Below, piece by piece: positions 11,401-18,915 of a stretch of 64,000 nucleotides of DNA; positions within the stretch are counted from its first letter, which is position 1; each line of letters begins with the position of its first letter. Below the pieces are notes generated by a model that ran no database searches, had not been told where the DNA came from, and saw nothing but the letters and a program-made list of their open reading frames with translations. Source of the DNA: Loripinus fragilis (taxonomy: Eukaryota; Mollusca; Bivalvia; Lucinida; Lucinidae); contig OZ026516.1 in NCBI GenBank assembly GCA_964019695.1, forward strand, positions 101,432,368 through 101,496,367. The letters run 5' to 3'. A program made the position numbers and the translations under genes.

Positions 11401-14400
11401 ACTATTTTTCAAGAACACAGTAAAAAGACTAAAATTAAGGTATACATTCAGTGATTTTATTTGGCCATTTTTGAGGCCGTATATGGGAGTCATTCCCAAT
11501 CCAAAAATGGCCTTTATTTTCCCAATTTCATGTATTTTAGCTCTTATTTTCCCAATTTTAATAAAACATTTTCCCAAATGTGTAGGAAAAGGTAGCTTCC
11601 CAAAATCCCAAATAAAATCACTGACATTTTACCGATTTCGTAAACCTTAACAAATTATCAGTATCAAAACAACAACATTTATGTTAAAATTAACTGTATA
11701 TAATTATTGGAGGGACGCAAATAATTACCAACAATAGAAAAACACACCTGTTTTATAAGATAATTCACTTTTCCGTGCAGTTTTCAGCTATGGTGAACAT
11801 ATTTATTGTGAAAACATAACTTAATTCTACTTCTACAAATGATTTAAAAAGAAAATAAAAATTTTCGAAAAATGTTCATAGTTGCAGACTTAGTCTCTTT
11901 AAATGAGAACTTATTTTGATCATCAACTGTGCTCTCTATTCTGTAACATGTGTGGGTAATAGAACGTTAAACCAAGGTAAACAATCGTCCTACATTTATC
12001 ACGATAGAGTATAGAATATATTTATACAGTTGATGTACAATAAAAACTACCATCTTGCAAAGTGGTCTATATTTGTCAGATGATTGATGTCTTCTTTCGC
12101 TTATACAACCCCTTTCCCCCCTAGACCCAAAACGCCCTTTACACATATTGTATATTTATATAATGACGTTCAATTGTCCAAAGGGCATCTTGGGTCGGGG
12201 GGGGGGGGGGGGGGGGGGAAGCATCTAAAAACAAACTGAAAGACACCAGTTTCATCTCTTCAATGACAAACATCACAATTTTAAGTATATTTCGTACGCA
12301 TGCGCAGAAGGTATACTGCAAAGTTTTTGAAACAAAGGGCATTTATATCCTTAATAATTTAGTACTTTTACTTTTTGAAAACCTATAATGGATTTACTGA
12401 AATTCTGGTCTAAACGACACCCAGTATAAAGATGTTAAATGAGGGGTGGGAGTAAAAAGCGCAAGTTTTAAAGGCTTTGTAAATGACGAATCACTTTGAA
12501 ACGTATTTTGATGCTAACAATACATATTAAACTACCCAAACAGACGAATTTTAAAATCATTAGGGCTATTTGAAAATTTAGCTTTTGTAATCATATCAAC
12601 TAGGGAAAATATACGCCTTATCGCTAGAGCTTCTTTATTTCATGTGAGGAAAAGCCAATATCCCGTTCATAATAGGATATGCTAATGCCTGTCTTTTGGG
12701 CTTGCGACCAGATAAGACCCAAACCAGTCTGCTCAGCTGCAGAGACCAGCTTCAATATTGAAATTTTACATATAACAAGTTAAGCTTATTATATTTTCTA
12801 GGGGGTAAATAACAAAGATGCTGATCAGACTGCATGAATGAGCAGGCTGGTCTGTAAAGCAAAATAAGGCTATCTCATGACAAAGTCCCATTCATTCTTC
12901 TTTTTCTGATTTTAGATGTATATTTGGTCCCAATTTCTCCATGGATATCAAACAGTCCACCATAGACCAATGTACTTGCTTGCAGGAATCTCTTACAGAT
13001 AAAGGCTTCCATATAGGTAATGTTATGGTAGATGTTCTTAAATTTTGAACACTAGTTGCTTGCCAAAAAGGCCTATACAAACAGCGAAGACCCAGATCAG
13101 ACTGCTTCTGAAGAAGCAGTCTGATCAGGGTCTTCCCTGTTTGCTATTCAGACAAGCATTTTGTGAATTCCAGCTTTGATAACCAACATTTTATTTGAAA
13201 ACAGAAAGAGAAATTTTAAAGTGTTCAAAATTTTAGAACATTTACCGTGCACTTCACTTCAATTACAGTGTTACACTGTATGGACTAGCACATCAGGCCT
13301 CGAGGTTATAAAACTTTTTTCATGCTCAACTCACCTGAACATGAAATTTACCCTGCTCATAAATGTTATTATGCCAACAATTCTTGGCATTTTAACATTT
13401 ATTAGCAAGATAAAGACAACATCTGAGAGTTTTAAAGCAAGAAAAATCTTCATTTTTTAGCATTTTAATTTTTATGAGGAGTTCAGGCTCAGTTGTGTTA
13501 AGTATGAAAAAAGTTTTATAGTTTTTTCAGTGTTTATCAAATTTGCGTAAATGCCCTACAATAAACACCCATGCTGACGTATAGAGCAAAGCTAGGTGTC
13601 TAAATTTTGGTGAGCCTTCATCTACACCCATGCATTACGTATGCAAGCATTTTCATGCTCCTTGTATCAGAGATTGGTGGCATAGTGATTTTAGTCTGTG
13701 TGTGCATGTGTGAGCTAGTGTGTGCAAGCTCAAAATCCTGATGATGATGATGTTAATGATGTTGATGATGTGTGGTAAAACGCTGTCCCTCTACAGCCAG
13801 CCCTTTTACACTAACAGGCATGGCTACAAAATGTGTGCCAGAGTGTACTTGAATGGTGATGGCATGTGTAAGGGCACACATCTTAGTTTCTTCTTTGTAG
13901 TGATGATGATGATAACAACGACGACGACGACGTTGTTGATGATGATGATGATGATGACGACAACGACAATGATGATGATGATGATGATGCTACAGTTTTC
14001 TGTTGTCAAATTCATTGTGATTCATAGACACATCTTGCTTTAGTTGAAATGCATCAATATCAATACTTTTCTCAAATAGCTTTGTCGGGTATCTTACACA
14101 AGTACATGTAAAGGAGGAAAAAGTGATATATTTTAATTGACACAATATTCTACCATCACGGTTTTGCAATACACAGTGTGAACATGCTTAGGTTTACCAA
14201 TACAATTAACCCGTCTAACAAATGCCAAAAATAGAATAATAATCATTATCATTATTGACAAGACATCCGAGTTTATGAAAATTAATAAATAGAGATCCAG
14301 AAATGGCCATATTTGAAGCTTTATTTGCAGCATTGAGAGCCATATTTGACACATTCTTTCACTTTCCTAAAATGAGACAAGCCATATAAATGACATAGAA

Positions 14401-14994
14401 GGCCCTGCAATGATCAAATAAATGCAGCGGTTTTTCGAGGATGTGTCACCATTTTGTTTGAACAATGAATGGCGCACCAGGTGTGAGTCATGTGACACGT
14501 TACGGCATACCTCTCTGGCTTTTGTTGTGATTGGCACTTTAAAGGTTAACCCTTTACTCCACACAACTTTGAAATGTATGATTTTTTAAAAAATTATGAA
14601 AAATTAAACATTTGCTCCTGAGGAGCAAATGTTCCATTTTCCATAATATTTTCAAAACTATTGAAACGCAAAAAATTTTTTTTTGAAAATATTTGAAAAT
14701 TTGAATTATTTATAGAAAGTGATGCAATGTTCTAAATATAGCATATGGGTAAGAGGTTTTTGTTACTCTATTTCAGAGGAGCTGTGTTTTCCAGAATTAA
14801 CGTTCCTAGAATCCCTGTTGTCAAAGTTCCAGTCTTGTGTTCGCTCATCTCAAGACAGAATCCTGTGGCTGAGCCAGGCAGAAATGGACTCTTCAGTGAT
14901 AGATAAATATCTCACTTACCTGGGGGCTGACTTGTCCTCAGTTATGTCTTCATTACAGCATGCTCAAAGCATGGATCATCCACCAGACTTATGA
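5359..14994 (+). CDS. Gene 1: multi-exon gene of unknown function (C-terminal 203 residues visible)
   Basis: Six exons join in one frame: 5359-5466, 6453-6493, 7895-8010, 8759-8785, 12916-13016 and 14777-14994. Intron phases match at every junction (1, 0, 2, 2, 1), and the chain ends in TGA at 14992 with AATAAA at 15068. The visible protein begins (x)SVKLPVMLFGPDPLVEAF and continues with GTVFTVEKPGN, SQRHIQKIIFLLKVTSED, SLLENIIKS, CIFGPNFSMDIKQ and EELCFPELTFLESLLSK. It ends in SMDHPPDL. It has no signal peptide or membrane segment in this part. The amphipathic pattern suggests a soluble helical protein. I do not recognise the family. At least one 5' exon is missing, because E1 needs one base from an upstream exon. 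Confidence 0.75.
5583..5651. repeat. Hairpin repeat, GATCAGACTG type, in gene 1 intron
   Basis: Imperfect palindrome GCAAACATTATGAACCCTGA ... complement ending TGTTTGCA, with the core GATCAGACTG / CAGTCTGATC. It belongs to the hairpin family also seen near 13085, 35890, 40220, 42570 and 57245. Confidence 0.7.
5860..5960. repeat. Dispersed repeat, inverted copy at 8940-9060
   Basis: AAACCCATGTTCAAACAGCA, a Gly-free AT-rich middle, then CATTTGACACTGGGTTAAAA. The same blocks occur in reverse order and orientation at 8965-9050 (AACCCATTGTCAAATGAACG ... TTTGAACATGGGTTT). Family not known. Confidence 0.55.
6045..6420. repeat. Minisatellite, ~18-20-bp unit AGGCAAGTGTAACACTAATG
   Basis: At least 17 imperfect units (AGGCAAGTGTAACA.TAATG and AGGCAATTGTTACACTAATG variants) within the intron between exons E1 and E2, ending only about 30 bp before the E2 acceptor. 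Confidence 0.9.
6453..6493 (+). CDS. Gene 1 exon E2 (41 nt)
   Basis: The acceptor is TTATATTGCAG and the donor GTAAATA. The exon completes the Gly codon split after E1 and encodes (G)NSADLESYELYRL, ending in phase 0, which is the phase E3 requires. Confidence 0.75.
6766..6935. mobile_element. Short MITE with ~48-bp inverted repeats
   Basis: The arms AAATAGATCAGCTCCAGCAG ... TTTACTGTTT at 6766-6813 and their complement at 6888-6935 are nearly perfect. The middle is only about 75 bp and contains a GCACGCAGCGCGAGTG segment. Confidence 0.85.
7255..7345 (+). repeat. Local direct repeat, second copy 8385-8480
   Basis: Both copies share TTTTTGTCACCTGCGTAGAC / TTTTTGTCACTTGTGTAGAC followed by TGTGAAAAT, a GGGGTAGC block and AGCCATAT.TGAAACA. 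They flank exon E3, which suggests an old local duplication or a dispersed repeat. Confidence 0.65.
7700..7888. mobile_element. Palindromic MITE ending against the E3 acceptor
   Basis: The central palindrome is GGGTACTCAAAAGAACTGTC with complement GACGGTTCTTTTGAGCACCC, and the outer arms are GATAAGAGTGCATAA and TTTGTTTATCTGG. A related copy is at 51290-51478. The right end lies within about 6 bp of the AG that precedes exon E3. Confidence 0.7.
7895..8010 (+). CDS. Gene 1 exon E3 (116 nt)
   Basis: The acceptor is GGATATTACAG and the donor GAG|GTATGA. The frame reads DNHSVWKGKLDKVSSSQRHI, then KIIFLLKVTSEDALSSLR, and leaves two bases, matching E4. Reading on past the donor would stop at a TGA at 8027-8029, so an unspliced message would end here. 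Confidence 0.75.
8028..8264. mobile_element. MITE, GAGCCAGTGCATGAGATTTC family, copy 1
   Basis: The terminal inverted repeats GAGCCAGTGCATGAGATTTC and CAACAATG pair with CATTGTTGGAAGTCTCATGC ACTGGCTC. The inner part holds CTAGCAAAGGCTC. Other copies are at 16306-16541 and 18303-18539. It starts 18 bp after exon E3. Confidence 0.9.
8265..8758. other. Gene 1 intron, no recognised feature
   Basis: AT-rich intron sequence between a MITE and exon E4. Apart from the 8385-8480 direct repeat I see nothing structured. Confidence 0.4.
8759..8785 (+). CDS. Gene 1 exon E4 (27-nt microexon, tentative)
   Basis: The acceptor TCTGTTTATTGCAG precedes G-TCACTGTTGGAGAACATAAT, and the donor GTGAAA begins at 8786. 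The exon supplies the single base that E3 needs, encodes (R)SLLENIIKS and leaves two bases, exactly what E5 needs. An alternative donor three bases earlier keeps the same phase. Its small size makes it less certain than its neighbours. Confidence 0.5.
8940..9060. repeat. Inverted copy of the 5860-5960 repeat
   Basis: Contains AACCCATTGTCAAATGAACG and TTTGAACATGGGTTT, the complements of blocks near 5870 and 5925. It is also weakly palindromic in itself (ACATCCATGTTC ... GAACATGGGTTTG). Confidence 0.55.
9061..9684. other. Gene 1 intron, unassigned
   Basis: No exon or recognised repeat. A short Pro-poor open frame at 8983-9183 overlaps the repeat and is not credible as a gene. The stretch around 9610-9670 is rich in CTTTGGCATT repeats (two copies). 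Confidence 0.4.
9685..10470. mobile_element. 786-bp foldback element with ~115-bp inverted repeats
   Basis: The left arm (9685-9801) runs TAAACTCGATTTTTTATG ... CCAATTTCTCC and the right arm (10354-10470) is its complement, with matching blocks such as GATTTTCGGC, ATCAAACCGTGTTCGCGATG and TTGTAGAGAAAAATTA. The inner right part (10118-10400) is repeated at 29695-29975. No transposase frame. Confidence 0.8.
10471..10784. other. Gene 1 intron, unassigned
   Basis: AT-rich; nothing recognised. Confidence 0.4.
10785..11161. mobile_element. MITE, TTAAAGCTGCATA family, intact copy
   Basis: It begins TTAAAGCTGCATAATCTGTAAC and ends GTTACAGAGTATGCAGCTTTAA in inverse orientation. It is 377 bp. The inner block TTATTGGAGGGACGCAAATA is shared with the copy at 11349-11902, which gives a direct empty-site comparison for the element nested there. 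Confidence 0.85.
11349..11902. mobile_element. MITE, TTAAAGCTGCATA family, copy split by a nested element
   Basis: Same orientation and internal blocks as the copy at 10785-11161 (ATTATTGGAGGGACGCAAAT, TTCACTTTTCCGTGCAGTTT). It is interrupted after TATACATT by a 175-bp element. The right end is degenerate. Confidence 0.85.
11449..11623. mobile_element. Nested 175-bp element with CAGTGATTTTATTTGG ends and 5-bp target duplication
   Basis: The 16-bp perfect TIR CAGTGATTTTATTTGG / CCAAATAAAATCACTG is flanked by ACATT on both sides (11444-11448, 11624-11628). The uninterrupted sister copy near 10877 reads AACATTTTACC with ACATT once. The inner sequence repeats TTTTCCCAATTT. Short CAGTG-type ends and a 5-bp duplication would fit a hAT-related non-autonomous element; superfamily is inference. 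Confidence 0.85.
11903..12104. other. Gene 1 intron, unassigned
   Basis: No feature seen. Confidence 0.4.
12105..12225. repeat. Palindromic repeat with a 22-base G run
   Basis: CCCCCCTAGACCCAAAACGCCC on the left pairs with AAGGGCATCTTGGGTCGGGG on the right. The G homopolymer at 12197-12218 is a likely expansion of the arm's G tract. Confidence 0.65.
12226..12915. other. Gene 1 intron, unassigned except a weak hairpin
   Basis: Around 12710-12860 the blocks GACCAGATAAGACCCAAACC and AGGCTGGTCTG form a degenerate GATCAGACTG-type hairpin with ACTGCATGAATGAGCAGGCT. Otherwise nothing is recognised. Confidence 0.45.
12916..13016 (+). CDS. Gene 1 exon E5 (101 nt)
   Basis: A strong pyrimidine-rich acceptor (TTCTTCTTTTTCTGATTTTAG) and the donor ATAG|GTAATG. 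The 33-codon frame reads CIFGPNFSMDIKQSTIDQ, then CTCLQESLTDKGFHI, without a stop. It takes one base from E4's side and leaves one for E6, giving a Glu codon at the junction (FHI-E-ELCF). Confidence 0.7.
13024..13249. mobile_element. MITE with GTAGATGTTCTAAAATTTT ends, copy 2
   Basis: Matches 5101-5316 along its length: CTTGCCAAAAAGGCCTA, the GACCCAGATCAGACTGCTTC hairpin, GAATTCCAGCTTTGATA, and the end AAAATTTTAGAACATTTACCG. It starts 8 bp after the exon E5 donor. Its outer TIR matches the ends of the 2.7-kb element at 21734-24468. Confidence 0.85.
13301..13520. mobile_element. MITE, CGAGGTTATAAAACTTTTTTC family, copy 1
   Basis: The left end CGAGGTTATAAAACTTTTTT CATGCTCAACTCA pairs with the right end AGTATGAAAAAAGTTTTATA. 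The centre is a CCAACAATTCTTGG hairpin flanked by ATAAATGTTA/TAACATTTAT. The second copy is at 16556-16804. Confidence 0.85.
13738..13990. repeat. (GAT)n/(GAC)n trinucleotide microsatellite
   Basis: Two GAT-rich tracts, at about 13738-13770 and 13900-13990, the second mixing GAT, GAC and an AACGACGACGACGACGTT palindrome. Open frames that read it as poly-Met or poly-Ile are artefacts. Confidence 0.95.
14777..14994 (+). CDS. Gene 1 last exon E6 with stop codon
   Basis: Acceptor TTACTCTATTTCAG at 14763-14776. After the split Glu codon it reads ELCFPELTFLESLLSKFQ, then SSQDRILWLSQAEMD, YLTYLGADLSSVMSSL and the end SMDHPPDL with TGA at 14992. The composition is balanced and non-repetitive, unlike nearby spurious frames. 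Confidence 0.8.
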
Positions 14995-15067
14995 TTGTTC
15001 ATGAAACAAGTTCAAGCTTTTTTAAGCCATGTAGCCTTGTATTTTGTCTCTTTTTCTCAACTTGTTT

Positions 15068-15073
15068 AATAAA
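15068..15073 (+). promoter_or_regulatory. Poly(A) signal AATAAA of gene 1
   Basis: AATAAA lies 74 bp after the gene 1 stop. The next MITE starts 10 bp further on, so the cleavage site probably falls inside or at the edge of that MITE. Confidence 0.6.
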
Positions 15074-15083
15074 TTCAGTAATA

Positions 15084-15295
15084 CAGTAAAACCTGTGTAA
15101 AACGGCCACTCTCAAAAAGACCAAAAATTGGTTTTCAAGACCGATTATTGCTTAATGCTGGTCAAAAGTATTGCCAAATGCTCCAAGGGGAGCAGGGGGG
15201 CATTCTGGGATCCTTCGACCTTCATTAAGCTACCAGTTGTCATTAAGACCTTTGTTTTGTCTATTTTTGAGTGGCCGTTTTACACAGGATGTACA
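15084..15295. mobile_element. MITE, CAGTAAAACCTGT family, copy 1
   Basis: Left end CAGTAAAACCTGTGTAAAACGGCCAC; right end GTGGCCGTTTTACACAGG. The central arms are CAAAAGTATTGCCAAATGCTCC and its complement, with GGTCGAAGGATCC. The outermost right bases are degenerate. Five copies lie in the window. Confidence 0.85.
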
Positions 15296-15756
15296 TGAGC
15301 TCTCATATTGTTAAAGAGACAATAGTACATGAGAGTTCATGAGCCCTGATATTGTTAAAGAGACAGGCAGCTATAACTAAGTAGTGAAAACTTTAGTCAC
15401 TGAATATCCCGTAAAGAGTGTTTTGTCACATTGTGTAGATGCAGACCAAAAATATATATTAATATATATAATGTGTTGTATGATCAGGGACTACACTGTT
15501 TCCATTCAAATAAGAAATTTCTAAAACCAAAGAGAAAGGCTATTTTCTTGTATGCAAACAATAAAAGTGAAAATCAGCTCACATATATATGCAGGCTGAT
15601 CAGGACCTTTGTTATTTATTGTCAAGTTAATATTGGCTTTCAAACGCCATACATGTGTATATAGTAAATGTTTTAAAATTTCAAACAATTTTCTTTTGCT
15701 GTTCTCATATAAAATGTTGGTTATCAGGGTTAGAATACACAAACTGCTTGTTAGAA
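15296..15756. other. Intergenic, weak repeats only
   Basis: Two GAGAGTTCATGAGC / CATGAGCTCTCATATTGTTA AAGAGACA blocks form a 50-bp tandem duplication (about 15296-15366). The stretch at 15500-15660 has a weak GGCTGATCAGGACC hairpin. No gene. Confidence 0.5.
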
Positions 15757-15956
15757 TACTGTAAATTTGGAAATTTTTTGCGAGGGTTTTATTTTCGCCA
15801 ATAATGAAAATAAAATCCTCGCGAAATGCCGAAATCACTCTGTGGTTTACTGATTATGTAAATCATGCCCTAGTTGCGAATCTTTAGCGTCACAAATATG
15901 TCTTTTAACGCTCTTTGCGAAATAAAATTCTCACAGAAATTTCCGGATTTACAGTA
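15757..15956. mobile_element. MITE, TACTGTAAATCCGGAAATTT family, copy 1
   Basis: The ends TACTGTAAATTTGGAAATTTTT and AAATTTCCGGATTTACAGTA are inverted. Inside are TTTTCGC palindromes and GTAAATCATGCCCTAG. The copy at 58687-59077 carries a nested insertion; this one is the empty site. Confidence 0.85.
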
Positions 15957-16189
15957 GCAAATCGAGAAGAGCCTGATCAGACTGCTTAAGTCAGGGATCA
16001 AGAAAGAGCTCTCAGATATGGTGAAATTTACAGAGAAATTTCAGATATGGTGAAATTTACAGAGAAATTTTAGTAACCTAATTTTGAATTCCTATATGCT
16101 CTATACATTAAAACTTCTCCCCCAGTTGAAAATAAGAAGTGAGCCAGATTAGTGAGACCATTTCTCTCTAATCCCTCCCTAGCTTGAGC

Positions 16190-16297
16190 CCCAACTTCTT
16201 CAGTAACAGTCTGATTTGGGTCTGCTCTGTTTGTCTAGGTCTTTTTGGCAGGCAACTAGTGATAGAAATTTTAGAACATCTACTTTACATCTTAGTT
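16190..16297. mobile_element. Truncated MITE (right half of the GTAGATGTTCT family)
   Basis: Contains CAGTCTGATTTGGGTCTG, GTCTTTTTGGCAGGCAACTA GTGATAG and the end AAATTTTAGAACATCTAC, matching the complement of the left half of 5101-5316. Confidence 0.65.
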
Positions 16298-16305
16298 TTC
16301 AAAAT

Positions 16306-16541
16306 GAGCCACAATGTGTGATTTCCAACAATGTGACATTTTGACAAGTGTAGACTCAGACAAGCCTGTGCAGCCTCCTTTTAAGCTTAGAAACTCTGCA
16401 TGATGTTTAGTCAGTAGCTTAACAACACTCATCAAATATTCAAGCGACTAGCAAAGGCTCTGATTGTACTGTGCATGTGTGCAGATCTGAGGCTTTGCTG
16501 GTCGCACATACAACATTGTTGGAAATCTCATGTCGCGGCTC
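16306..16541. mobile_element. MITE, GAGCCAGTGCATGAGATTTC family, copy 2
   Basis: Same length and internal order as 8028-8264, with diverged tips (GAGCCACAATGTGTGATTTC and ATCTCATGTCGCGGCTC). Confidence 0.85.
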
Positions 16542-16555
16542 AAATAGACTCTAGC

Positions 16556-16804
16556 TGGTCAGGCCCTGAATTATAAAGCTTTTTTCATGCTCAACTCAAC
16601 AGATCATGAAATTTCAACTGCTCATAAAAACTAAAAGACTGAAAAGTAAAATGTTTTCTGGATTTAAAGCTCTTTAATGTTGTTTTTTATCCTGCTAATA
16701 AATGTTAAAATGCCAATGATTGTTGGCATTTTAACATTTATGAGCAGGATAAATATCATGCTCAGTTGAGCTGAGTATGAAAAAAGTTTTATAACCTCGG
16801 CCAG
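16556..16804. mobile_element. MITE, CGAGGTTATAAAACTTTTTTC family, copy 2
   Basis: Right end TATGAAAAAAGTTTTATAAC CTCGGCCAG pairs with the degenerate left end CTGGTCAGGCCCTGAATTATA. The central palindrome is AATGTTAAAATGCCAATGATTG around TTGGCATTTTAACATT. Confidence 0.85.
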
Positions 16805-17122
16805 ATACCTTTTAACCCTTTATGCACTAATGTATTCTTCCTTCTGATTTGATACAATTAACTTGTGATGGTCCATTATATATATTGAGGGGGTCACAGG
16901 TTATAATTGTATTACTTTCTCTGAAGACCATTTTTGTCTTTAAGAGCAAATAGTTTAGACCTTAATGAAATGCACTATTATTTGGCATTTCATCTAGGTC
17001 TTCACTATTTTCCAAAGTACACATTTAGGAGTCACTAGTATATAAAGGGTTATGCTGATATTGGACTGATCTAAATGTAGGGTAAAGGAATCCACTAGAC
17101 TAAAGTGACCTAAATTATATAA

Positions 17123-17438
17123 AGTAAAACCTCGAAATTCTAATTTTTCGAAATAATCGCTAATTCAAAATAAAATTGGGTGGATTCAGAAAATAGGACT
17201 TATTTATGATCTATTTTAATAACTGTTTATAATAACATAAGTTTTGGGTGTGAAAAGAAACTTCTCTTAGAGACGTTTCTTTTATGCACCTAAAACTTCT
17301 GTTTGATAGAAAAAACCTGATAATAATTATTTTGGGGGGTTATATATTTTTATGACTATCTCCCTATAATTCCAACTACTGATAATTCGAAATAAAACCT
17401 CTAGACCCTAGAACTTCAAATTTACAAGATTCTACTGT
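17123..17438. mobile_element. MITE, CAGTAAAACCTCGAAATTC family, copy 1
   Basis: AGTAAAACCTCGAAATTCTA at left and ACAAGATTCTACTGTA at right, with an internal palindrome around GAGACGTTTCTTTT(A/T)TGCACC. These ends resemble those of pogo/Tigger-type TA-inserting elements, which is inference. A second copy is at 29089-29425. Confidence 0.8.
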
Positions 17439-17440
17439 AC

Positions 17441-17655
17441 TTAACCCATAAAGCGCCACCTACAATTTGCAGCAGACAACAATTTCAAATTTTGCCACTT
17501 TTTCAAAGATAACAAATCAGGCATGATATTTCATGAGAATCGTCTGCTGGCAGGCGATTCTAATGAAATATCATACCTTATTTTTTTCAAAAATTGAGAA
17601 AGACGTTGCAAAATTTGTTGTCTTCTGCAGTCGTGATTGGAGCTTTAAGGGTTAA
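17441..17655. mobile_element. MITE, TTAACCCTTAAAGCGCCA family, copy 1
   Basis: Starts TTAACCCATAAAGCGCCACC and ends GATTGGAGCTTTAAGGGTTAA. Inside are CAGCAGACAACAATTTCAAA, a CGTCTGCTGGCAGGCGATTC hairpin and TTGTCTTCTGCAGTCGTGATTG. It abuts the previous element with 2 bp between them. Confidence 0.9.
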
Positions 17656-17911
17656 TGTGGTTAATCTTATAATAAGGGATATTGCTATTGATATGAGAAA
17701 TCCAGTATTAGAAAATGTATTATTAATGTGGCATTTCAGCAATATTGTAGCTAAATATATTTCAATGTTCTCTGTTAACGTTTTTGTGCCATTTTTTTTC
17801 AATCATATTACTTGCCTAACATTGGTAAATTTAATACAACTTATGGGCCAGCACATGTGGTCTTGGTACTTCCTCTGCTTAGTACAGGTTCAATGCAGAA
17901 AGACCCAACCG

Positions 17912-18106
17912 GACATGTAAAACGGCCACTCGAAAAAAACAAAAATTGGTTTTCAAGACAAACTATCGCTTAATGCAGGTCAAAAGTATTGAAGAATGCT
18001 CCAAGAGAGCATTCTGCAATACTTTCGACCTTCATTAAGTTACCATTTGTCATTAAGATCTTTGTTTTGTCTATTTTTGAGTGGCCGCTTAAGACAGGTT
18101 TTACTG
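17912..18106. mobile_element. MITE, CAGTAAAACCTGT family, copy 2
   Basis: Left tip degenerate (GACATGTAAAACGGCCACTC), right tip intact (GTGGCCGCTTAAGACAGGTT TTACTG). The central hairpin is AGTATTGAAGAATGCTCC / GAGCATTCTGCAATACTTTC. Confidence 0.85.
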
Positions 18107-18302
18107 TAACTGAAATTTTTTGAACAAATCAATTGAAATACAGCATTTTGTATGAGGCACACAGCATTACACATAATGTATATGGGAGCCAAATACCCAA
18201 AGGGTGATCAGATATTAAGAGCAAATGGAAAGCTGCAGGGACAAAGAGCAAGTGAGACAGGGAAATGTATTTGAAAGCACAGGCACCTTTTACAAAACAT
18301 AT

Positions 18303-18539
18303 GAGCCAGTGCATGAGATTTCCAACAATGTGATTTTTTGACATGTGTAGACTCGGGTGAGCCTCTGCAGCCTCCTTTTCAGCTTAGAAACACCAAATGG
18401 CGTTCAGTCAGTAACTTAGCAAACATAGAATACTCAAGCGACTAGCAAAGGCTCTGATCAGACTGCACATATGCACAGGCTGGTCTGAGCCTATGCTGGT
18501 CGCACAAACCACACTGTTTGAAATCTCATGTCACAGCTC
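18303..18539. mobile_element. MITE, GAGCCAGTGCATGAGATTTC family, copy 3
   Basis: Left end intact, right end AAATCTCATGTCACAGCTC. It shares the GACTAGCAAAGGCTC block with copies 1 and 2. Confidence 0.88.
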
Positions 18540-18624
18540 AAATCATAAATCCATTCTCCAAGAATGAGCTTTTTTCCTGTAATGCACATGTGCACAAACC
18601 TAGCAACATGTTAGTTGAAGGACA

Positions 18625-18906
18625 CGGTTTTTGTTTTGTTTGGTTTGATACTTTACATCTCAGTCAACAGCTACCGTCATGTCAGGACGGTCAGTTCACC
18701 TATCCACACTTTTTTTCCTTGGCAAGCTTGATCAAGCGGTTAACCAGTGCTTCAAGCACATACTTTCCCTTGTAACTGACAAAAAACCTTCTTGAAAGGA
18801 ATGGCTGTAGAAATTATGTCATGATCAATCTCCATGAAAGCATGGGATCGGGCTGGGATCGAACTTGTGATACCTGGATCTGCACTCAGACTGAAACCGA
18901 CTGCGC
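18625..18906 (-). mobile_element. tRNA-derived SINE (282 bp) with 9-bp target duplication
   Basis: Read on the minus strand it starts with a tRNA-like head (GCGCAGTCGG A-box-like, AGTTCGATCCC B box), then GGAGATTGATCATGA, GTAAGGGTTTTT..TGTCAGTTAC, a GTTGACTGAGATGTAAAG block and an A/C-rich tail. It is flanked by perfect TGAAGGACA (18616-18624 and 18907-18915). Another copy is at 36921-37177. The layout resembles bivalve tRNA-SINEs such as RUDI, but the family name is not verified. Confidence 0.8.
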
Positions 18907-18915
18907 TGAAGGACA

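Noticed and set aside
13720..14043. Frames with poly-Met/Thr or poly-Ile/Val runs
   Set aside because: Produced by the GAT/GAC microsatellite; not protein-like.
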